Shown here piece by piece: positions 58,174-64,000 of a stretch of DNA of 64,000 bases. The notes beneath the pieces were generated by a model. That model was not told the origin of the DNA, searched no databases, and saw only the letters and a list, made by a program, of their open reading frames with translations. The stretch spans positions 1-64,000 of the forward strand of contig NZ_QZVR01000013.1 in NCBI RefSeq assembly GCF_003660455.1. The letters are read 5' to 3'. Made by a program: the position numbers and the translations under genes. How positions within the stretch are numbered: the stretch's first letter is position 1; each line of letters opens with the position of its first letter. The stretch is from Nocardioides ferulae (GTDB taxonomy: Bacteria > Actinomycetota > Actinomycetes > Propionibacteriales > Nocardioidaceae).

Positions 58174-60675
58174 ATGAGCGAGCGAGACGAGCAGGCCGAG
58201 CCGGCGACGTACGACGTGCAGGCGGTCCAGGACAAGTGGCTGCCCGTGTGGGACGAGCTGCAGCCGTTCCGCGCCGACGACGCCTCGCCGCGCGAGAAGA
58301 AGTACGCGCTGACGATGTTCCCCTACCCCAGTGGCGACCTGCACATGGGTCACGCCGAGGTGACCGCGCTGCACGACGTCATCGCGCGCTACTGGTGGCA
58401 GCGCGGCTACGACGTGCTGAACCCGATGGGTTGGGACTCCTTCGGCCTCCCCGCCGAGAACGCCGCCATCCGCAACGACGAGCACCCGGCGACCTACACC
58501 TACGCCAACATCGAGACGCAGTACGAGTCGTTCAAGCACTACGGCATCTCCTTCGACTGGTCCCGCCGGCTGCACACCTCCGACCCGGAGTACTACCGCT
58601 GGACCCAGTGGCTGTTCCTGAAGTTCCGCGAGCGCGGACTGGCCTACCGCAAGAACAGCCCGGTCAACTGGTGCCCCAACGACCAGACCGTGCTGGCCAA
58701 CGAGCAGGTGGTCGACGGGCGGTGCGAGCGCTGCGGCGCCGACGTCACCAAGCGCGAGCTGACCCAGTGGTACTTCAAGATCACCGAGTACGCCCAGGAG
58801 CTGCTGGACCGCCTCGACGACCTGGAGCCGACCTGGCCGGCCCGCGTGGTGACCGCGCAGCGCAACTGGATCGGTCGCTCCGAGGGCGCCCACGTCGACT
58901 TCCGCGTCGAGGGCCGCGAGGAGCCGATCACGGTCTACACCACGCGACCCGACACGATCTTCGGCACGACGTTCATGGTCGTGGCCGTCGACTCGGCGCT
59001 CGCCGACGAGCTGGTGACCGACGAGCAGCGGCCCGCCTTCGAGGCCTACCGCGAGGAGATCCGCAAGGAGACCGAGATCGAGCGGCTCTCGACGGACCGC
59101 CCGAAGACCGGAGTCGACCTGGGGGTCACGGCGACCAACCCGGTGACCGGCGAGCCGATCCCGGTGTGGGCGACCGACTACGTCCTGGCCGACTACGGCA
59201 CCGGCGCGGTCATGGGTGTGCCCGGCGGCGACCAGCGGGACTGGGAGTTCGCCACGGTCATGGGCCTGCCGATCGTCCGGACCACCCAGACGCCCGACGG
59301 CTTCGAGGGCGAGGCCTACAGCGGCGAGGGACCCGCCATCAACTCCCCGGCCCCGGGCACCGCGGCGCCGCTGGACATCAACGGGCTGGAGGTGGCCGAC
59401 GCCAAGCGCGCCACCATCGACTTCCTGGAGCAGCAGGGCACCGGCAAGGGCGCGGTGAACTTCCGGCTGCGCGACTGGCTGCTCAGCCGGCAGCGCTACT
59501 GGGGCGTGCCGATCCCGATCATCCACTGCGAGAAGGACGGCGAGGTCGCCGTCCCCTACGACCAGCTGCCGCTGGAGCTGCCGGAGCTGCGTGGCGCCGA
59601 CCTGAAGCCGAAGGGCGTCTCGCCGCTGGCGGCCGCCGAGGACTGGGTCAACGTCGCCTGCCCGACCTGTGGCGGCCCCGCCAAGCGGGACAGCGACACG
59701 ATGGACACGTTCGTGGACTCGTCGTGGTACTTCCTGCGCTACTGCTCGCCGGGCTACACCGAGGGCCCGTTCGACCCGGAGAAGGCCAGGGCGTGGATGC
59801 CGGCCGACATCTACGTCGGCGGTGTCGAGCACGCCGTGCTCCACCTGCTCTACGCGCGCTTCTTCACCAAGGTGCTGCGCGACATGGGGATGCTGGACGT
59901 CGACGAGCCCTTCGCGGCCCAGCTCAACCAGGGCTTCGTCATCAACCGCGGCAAGAAGATGAGCAAGTCACTGGGCAACGGGGTCAGCCTGGGAGAGCAG
60001 CTCGCCGAGTTCGGAGTCGACGCCGTCCGCCTCACCCTGGTCTTCGCGGGTCCGCCGGAGGACGACATCGACTGGGCCGAGATGTCCCCGGCCGGGTCGC
60101 TGCGCTTCCTGCAGCGCGCCTGGCGGCTCTCCGGTGACGTCGCCTCCGCCCCCGGGACGCCGGCCGAGGACGGCGACGTCGCGCTGCGCCGGACCACCGC
60201 GCGGGCCGTGAGCGACGCCGCCGAGCTGGTCGAGTCCTACCGCTTCAACGTGATGGTCGCCCGGGTGATGGAGCTGGTGAACGCCACCCGCAAGGCCATC
60301 GACTCCGGCTGCGGACCGGCCGACCCGGCCGTGCGGGAGGCCGCCGAGGCGGTCGCGATCCTGCTGTCGCTGGTCGCGCCGTACACCGCCGAGGAGATGT
60401 GGGAGCGGCTCGGCCGCAACCCCGACCGCCGGCAGACCGTCGCCCGGGCCGGCTGGCCGGCCGTCGACCCGGCGCTGTTGGTCGAGGAGTCGGTGACCGC
60501 GGTCGTGCAGATCCAGGGCAAGGTCAAGGCCCGGCTGGAGGTGTCTCCCGACATCAGCGAGGCCGACCTGGAGGCGCTGGCGCTGGCCGACGACGCGGTG
60601 GTCAGGGCGATCGACGGGCGCCCGGTCCGCAAGGTCGTCGTGCGCGCACCCAAGCTGGTCAACGTGGTGGTCTGA
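58174..60675 (+). CDS. leuS: Leucyl-tRNA synthetase
   Basis: 833 residues, class Ia. HIGH motif as HMGH in [15 protein letters not shown], a CP1 editing domain ([13 protein letters not shown] type region near 250-430), zinc-like CxxC pairs (CERC; CPTC), KMSKS in [13 protein letters not shown], and a C-terminal anticodon/tRNA-binding domain. It charges tRNA-Leu and edits misactivated residues. ATG 58174 is preceded by purine-rich GAGAGAGACGAG; an ATG 22 codons upstream (58108) lies right after the terminator T run. Controlled by the attenuator described above. Confidence 0.96.
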   Translation: MSERDEQAEPATYDVQAVQDKWLPVWDELQPFRADDASPREKKYALTMFPYPSGDLHMGHAEVTALHDVIARYWWQRGYDVLNPMGWDSFGLPAENAAIRNDEHPATYTYANIETQYESFKHYGISFDWSRRLHTSDPEYYRWTQWLFLKFRERGLAYRKNSPVNWCPNDQTVLANEQVVDGRCERCGADVTKRELTQWYFKITEYAQELLDRLDDLEPTWPARVVTAQRNWIGRSEGAHVDFRVEGREEPITVYTTRPDTIFGTTFMVVAVDSALADELVTDEQRPAFEAYREEIRKETEIERLSTDRPKTGVDLGVTATNPVTGEPIPVWATDYVLADYGTGAVMGVPGGDQRDWEFATVMGLPIVRTTQTPDGFEGEAYSGEGPAINSPAPGTAAPLDINGLEVADAKRATIDFLEQQGTGKGAVNFRLRDWLLSRQRYWGVPIPIIHCEKDGEVAVPYDQLPLELPELRGADLKPKGVSPLAAAEDWVNVACPTCGGPAKRDSDTMDTFVDSSWYFLRYCSPGYTEGPFDPEKARAWMPADIYVGGVEHAVLHLLYARFFTKVLRDMGMLDVDEPFAAQLNQGFVINRGKKMSKSLGNGVSLGEQLAEFGVDAVRLTLVFAGPPEDDIDWAEMSPAGSLRFLQRAWRLSGDVASAPGTPAEDGDVALRRTTARAVSDAAELVESYRFNVMVARVMELVNATRKAIDSGCGPADPAVREAAEAVAILLSLVAPYTAEEMWERLGRNPDRRQTVARAGWPAVDPALLVEESVTAVVQIQGKVKARLEVSPDISEADLEALALADDAVVRAIDGRPVRKVVVRAPKLVNVVV

Positions 60676-60694
60676 CGCCCCGGCGCGGGGCCGC

Positions 60695-60700
60695 TACCCT
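60695..60700 (+). promoter_or_regulatory. -10 box of the DegV gene
   Basis: TACCCT seven bases before ATG 60708; leaderless promoter candidate. It lies 19 bases after the leuS stop. Confidence 0.5.
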
Positions 60701-60707
60701 TCGGCGC

Positions 60708-61562
60708 ATGCCGGTCCGCCTCTGCACCGACTCGACCGCCATGCTGCTGCCCGACGAGGTGGCCGCAGGGCGGATCGACGTCGTGCCGGTGCAGGTCGTG
60801 ATCGGCCCGCACGTCTACGACGAGGGCGACGAGGAGGCGACGCCCGAGCGGGTCGCCGAGGCGCTGCGCGAGTTCCTGCCGGTGAGCACCTCGCGCCCCG
60901 GGCCGGCGGTGTTCCTCGAGCACTACCGGAAGCTGGCCGAGGAGGGGGCGAGCGAGATCGTCTCGGTGCACCTGTCCGGCGAGATGAGCGGCACCTTCGA
61001 GTCCGCGCTGCTGGCCGCCAGGGAGTCGCCGGTTCCGGTGACGACCGTCGACACCCGTCAGGTGGGCCCTGGTGTCGGGTTCGCCGTGCTGGCCGCCGCC
61101 GACGCGCTGGAGCAGGGTGGCAGCGCCACGGACGCCGCGGATGCCGCCGGCCGGCGCGCGGCCGCCTGCACGTCGCTGTTCTACGTCGACACGCTGGAGT
61201 ACCTCCGGCGCGGCGGCCGGATCGGCACCGCCGCCAAGCTCCTCGGCTCGGCGCTCGCGGTGAAGCCGCTGCTGCAGATCGAGGAGGGCCGAGTGGCGAG
61301 CCTGGAGCGGGTGCGCACCTCGGGCCGCGCGCTGGCCCGGCTGGAGGAGCTGGCGGTGCAGACGGCCGGCGAGGAGCCGGTCGACGTCAGCGTCGCCCAC
61401 CTGGCCAGCGGTGACCGGGCCGGCCAGCTCACCGAGCACCTCACCGAGCGGCTGGCGGCCAACCTCGAGGGCCGCGAGGTGCGCTGCGGCGAGCTCGGTG
61501 CGGTGCTCGGGGCCCACGTCGGCCCGGGGATGATCGCGGTCTGCGTGGCGCCCCGCGTCTGA
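60708..61562 (+). CDS. DegV family fatty-acid-binding protein
   Basis: 284 residues. N-terminal DegV strand with VRLCTDSTAMLLP, TSRPGPAVF, HLSGEMSGTFESA, the central YVDTLEYLRRGGRIG motif and KPLLQIEEG, ending with GAHVGPGMIAVCV. DegV/FakB proteins bind a fatty acid and present it to FakA kinase for phosphorylation; a fakA gene is not in the window. The open frame extends upstream within leuS but the family start is MPVRLCTDST. Confidence 0.92.
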   Translation: MPVRLCTDSTAMLLPDEVAAGRIDVVPVQVVIGPHVYDEGDEEATPERVAEALREFLPVSTSRPGPAVFLEHYRKLAEEGASEIVSVHLSGEMSGTFESALLAARESPVPVTTVDTRQVGPGVGFAVLAAADALEQGGSATDAADAAGRRAAACTSLFYVDTLEYLRRGGRIGTAAKLLGSALAVKPLLQIEEGRVASLERVRTSGRALARLEELAVQTAGEEPVDVSVAHLASGDRAGQLTEHLTERLAANLEGREVRCGELGAVLGAHVGPGMIAVCVAPRV

Positions 61563-61591
61563 GCCGGGTCCGCGCCGGTCAGCCGGGCCGG

Positions 61592-63118
61592 TCAGCCCGG
61601 CCGGTTCGCCGCCGAGGAGCGCAGCCGCCAGCTCACCAGGGCGAGGTCGAGCGCGGTGCGCGCCTGCCGCGCGTCGAAGTCGAGGTCGCCGAGCAGCCGG
61701 CTGATCCGCTCCAGGCGGGAGTAGAGCGTCTGGCGGCGGATGCCGAGCGCCTCGGCGGCCGCCGTCTTCGACAGCCCGACCTCGAGGTAGGTGTCGAGCG
61801 TCGTCACCAGGTCGGAGCCGCGGCGGGCGTCCTGCTCGAGCAGCGGTCCCAGCTGGTCCTCGACGAACCCCTCGAGGTCGGCGTCGGTGACCACCCGGGA
61901 GAGCAGCATGTAGACGCCCAGCTCGCTGGCCAGCACGACCCGTGAGCCGAGCACCAGCCGGTTGGCCAGGGTCAGCGCCTCGCGGGCGGCGGGCAGGCAG
62001 CGGGCGAGGCCGGCGACGTCCTCCACGGGCGGGCCGCCGACGGCCCGGGCCACCGAGCCGCCGACGGTGGCGCGCAGCTCCTCGTCGACCGAGCGCACCA
62101 GCTCCTGCAGGCGGGCCCGCAGCTGTCCCGGCGGCACGGCGCCCGCCAGCATCACCACGCCGTCGACCTCCGCGACCAGCGCGGGGCCGAGCACGGCGCG
62201 GGCGGCCGCGGCCGTGGCGTTCAGCCCGGCCCGGGTGGGCGTCGGCAGGCTCAGCGCCAGCGCGACGCCGACGACCTGGTGCCCGCGTCGCACGCCGAGC
62301 CCCGCGGCCTCGGCCTGGGCGATGATCTCACCGCGGGAGAGGTACTGGCCGGTGGTCAGCCAGCGCACCAGCTCCGCACCGGCCGGGCGCCGGCCACCGC
62401 CGGCCGGGCCGCTCTGCGCCAGGCAGACCGCCAGCGAGGTCGCGCACCGCTGGGCCACCGCACGCACCGAGGGCGTCGCCTCCCCGGCCAGGGCGAGCAC
62501 CGCCCACGGACCGCCGCCGACGTCGTGCTCCGTGGTGCTCGGCGCCGACGTGCGCACGTCGCGGCCCACGAGCAGCGCGCCGCCGGGGGAGTAGACACCC
62601 GCCTCGACCCCGCACAGGTCCTCGACCACCGTGAGCAGCTCGGCGATGCCGGCACCGGTGGCGAGCACCGCCGAGAGCCGGGACGAGGCCTCCTCGAGGC
62701 GACGCAGCCGGGCCACCTCGCCCTCGACCAGCATCGGGTGCACGGCCTCGGTGACCTCGATGAACGGCACCACGCCGCGCAGCAGCACCAGCGGCAGGTC
62801 GTGCTCCGCGGCGGCCTCCACGAGGCCCTCGGGCGGACGGGTGAAGGTGCGGCCGAGCTCCAGCATCAGCGCCGCGACCTGCTGGCGCGCCAGCGAGGCG
62901 ACGTAGCCACCGACCGCGGTCGAGCCCATGCCCACCAGCCCCAGGCCGGTGGTGAGCAGGACCTCCCCGCCCTTGAGCAGCGGCGAGATGTCGTAGATCT
63001 CGGAGGTGTGGATCCAGCGCACCGACCGGCGGTCCAGCCCGGAGCCCACGACGACCTCGGGCCGGGCCGCCTGCATCACGGGGAGCGCCAGCAGCCGGGC
63101 GACGGTGAGGCCGGTCAT
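61592..63118 (-). CDS. PucR-family transcriptional regulator
   Basis: 508 residues. N-terminal purine-catabolism regulatory domain PucR-like (about 1-125, with VRWIHTSEIYDISPLLKGGEVLLTTG), a middle GAF/GGDEF-like sensor region and a C-terminal HTH of the PucR type (TYLEVGLSKTAAAEALGIRRQTLYSRL). Such regulators control purine or nucleobase catabolism and amine uptake. ATG 63118 lies seven bases after TATCGT (63126-63131, minus strand). It is divergent from the BMP lipoprotein gene, its likely target. Confidence 0.92.
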   Translation of the reverse strand: MTGLTVARLLALPVMQAARPEVVVGSGLDRRSVRWIHTSEIYDISPLLKGGEVLLTTGLGLVGMGSTAVGGYVASLARQQVAALMLELGRTFTRPPEGLVEAAAEHDLPLVLLRGVVPFIEVTEAVHPMLVEGEVARLRRLEEASSRLSAVLATGAGIAELLTVVEDLCGVEAGVYSPGGALLVGRDVRTSAPSTTEHDVGGGPWAVLALAGEATPSVRAVAQRCATSLAVCLAQSGPAGGGRRPAGAELVRWLTTGQYLSRGEIIAQAEAAGLGVRRGHQVVGVALALSLPTPTRAGLNATAAAARAVLGPALVAEVDGVVMLAGAVPPGQLRARLQELVRSVDEELRATVGGSVARAVGGPPVEDVAGLARCLPAAREALTLANRLVLGSRVVLASELGVYMLLSRVVTDADLEGFVEDQLGPLLEQDARRGSDLVTTLDTYLEVGLSKTAAAEALGIRRQTLYSRLERISRLLGDLDFDARQARTALDLALVSWRLRSSAANRPG

Positions 63119-63125
63119 GGAGAGG

Positions 63126-63131
63126 ACGATA
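63126..63131 (-). promoter_or_regulatory. -10 box of the PucR regulator gene
   Basis: TATCGT seven bases before ATG 63118, with TTCGGG as a poor -35 17 bases further. The identical TATCGT serves the Nudix gene. Confidence 0.55.
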
Positions 63132-63236
63132 TGACCAGTTCTTACGTTCCCGAAATGACGATTCGCCCCTTGTTGCCCGCGGGTCGACGGCGATTGACTG
63201 CCATCACGCTCGACCACCACCCCCTGGAGGTGCCTC

Positions 63237-64000
63237 ATGACCACCCTTTCCCGCCGCGGCCGAGCAGGCCGTCCCGTCCGGCGACTCGCCCTCCGTCTGG
63301 GGGTCGTCGCCCTCGCCGCCTCGCTGGCCGCCTGCGGTGGCACCACCGGCGAGGAGACCGCCTCCAACGGCGGCGACTCCGATGCCCCGCTCATCTACGG
63401 CGTCTTCGCCACCCCGCTCGAGGAGCCGTGGGACGGGGCGATCCACGCGGCGCTGCAGTCGGCCGCCGAGGACGGGGAGATCGAGTACAAGCACGTCGAC
63501 AACGTCAACACCTCCGACGCCATGGAGCGCACCCTGCGCGACATCGCCGGCAACGAGAGCCCGGACGCGATCATGGGCGACGCGTTCGCGGCCGAGGAGG
63601 CGGTGCGCAAGGTCGCCGCCGAGTTCCCCGACATCCCGTTCGCGTTCGGCTCCGGCGAGGAGCCGGTCGAGCCGAACATGAGCGTGTTCGACAACTGGCT
63701 GCAGGACCCGGCCTACCTCGCGGGCATGCTGGCCGGCGGGCTGACGAAGAGCGACACCATCGGGGTCGTCGGCGCGATGCCGATCCCCGAGGTCAACCGG
63801 ATCGTGAACGCGTTCGTGATGGGGGTCAAGGAGACCAACCCCCGGGCCACGGTCAAGGTCTCGATGATCAACACCTTCTTCGACCCCGCCGCGGCGAAGC
63901 AGGCGGCCGAGGCCCACGTCGCGGCCGGCGCGGACGTGCTGTTCGCCGAGCGCGACGGCGTGATCGCCGCCGCCGAGGAGGCCGACATCCCCGTGATCGG
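63237..64000 (+). CDS. BMP-family ABC transporter lipoprotein (partial)
   Basis: Continues beyond the window; 254 codons are visible. Lipoprotein signal: basic start (MTTLSRRGRAG), hydrophobic core and LAAC lipobox with Cys33. The mature part has the BMP/PnrA fold of purine- and nucleoside-binding proteins: IYGVFATPLEEPWDG, SPDAIMGDAFAAEEAVRK, GGLTKSDTIGVVG. Good Shine-Dalgarno GGAGG seven bases before ATG 63237. With the divergent PucR regulator this suggests nucleoside or nucleobase import. Confidence 0.88.
   Translation, partial: MTTLSRRGRAGRPVRRLALRLGVVALAASLAACGGTTGEETASNGGDSDAPLIYGVFATPLEEPWDGAIHAALQSAAEDGEIEYKHVDNVNTSDAMERTLRDIAGNESPDAIMGDAFAAEEAVRKVAAEFPDIPFAFGSGEEPVEPNMSVFDNWLQDPAYLAGMLAGGLTKSDTIGVVGAMPIPEVNRIVNAFVMGVKETNPRATVKVSMINTFFDPAAAKQAAEAHVAAGADVLFAERDGVIAAAEEADIPVI

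Noticed and set aside
57946..59844. Upstream extension of the SDR frame through the leuS region
   Set aside because: SDR homology begins at 57933, where a -10 box and start codon are found; the rest opposes leuS.

Overview
The window is chromosomal DNA of a very GC-rich, aerobic actinobacterium. Base composition, frequent GTG/TTG starts, 4-base stop/start overlaps (ATGA, GTGA, TTGA) and many apparently leaderless genes all point there. The gene set (SigE-type sigma factor, GlgE pathway, crotonyl-CoA carboxylase/reductase, nadD-rsfS-gpgP order) fits Nocardioidaceae, perhaps Nocardioides; that placement is inference. I see no prophage, transposon, CRISPR array or rRNA. Almost everything looks like ordinary core or accessory chromosome, and no intergenic gap exceeds 300 bp.

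Layout. 0-6 kb: a CGNR regulator divergent from an EamA transporter, a SigE-family sigma factor with a membrane partner, an AI-2E transporter and a coiled-coil protein. 6-10.3 kb: ethylmalonyl-CoA/methylmalonyl-CoA genes (ccr, epimerase, thiolase, meaB). 10.4-18.5 kb: small membrane proteins, a GAF histidine kinase, an acetyl-CoA hydrolase/transferase, a thioredoxin-like TPR protein, and a molybdopterin oxidoreductase whose frame is broken near base 15,791. 18.7-22.3 kb: ppdK and a Nudix protein. 22.3-38.5 kb: an alpha-glucan district. The operon glgE-treS-mak-glgB (trehalose to maltose to maltose-1-phosphate to branched glucan) is followed by a secreted M36 metallopeptidase, then glgP and glgX converging on a shared terminator. 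38.7-41.9 kb: enoyl-CoA hydratase and etfBA. 42-46.8 kb: a secreted lysyl-oxidase-like protein, proA, nadD, rsfS and gpgP. 46.9 kb: tRNA-Ala(GGC). 47.1-50.8 kb: a two-component system and a secreted alpha/beta hydrolase sharing promoter repeats. 50.8-53.8 kb: a MarR regulator divergent from a YjjI/YjjW glycyl-radical enzyme and activase pair. 53.9-57.9 kb: acetoacetate-decarboxylase-like protein, Baeyer-Villiger-type monooxygenase, AraC regulator and SDR dehydrogenase. 58-61.6 kb: a leucine leader peptide with attenuator, leuS and a DegV protein. 61.6-64 kb: a PucR regulator divergent from a BMP-family lipoprotein that runs off the window.

Most notable non-coding signals: (i) an 8-residue leader peptide with three consecutive Leu codons and a terminator ahead of leuS; (ii) TCCCTGAC direct repeats with an exact 11-bp period, two copies before the response regulator and four before the hydrolase; (iii) fourteen TAnnnT -10 boxes placed 6-8 bases before a start codon, indicating widespread leaderless transcription; (iv) inverted-repeat operators before ccr, etfB and ppdK.
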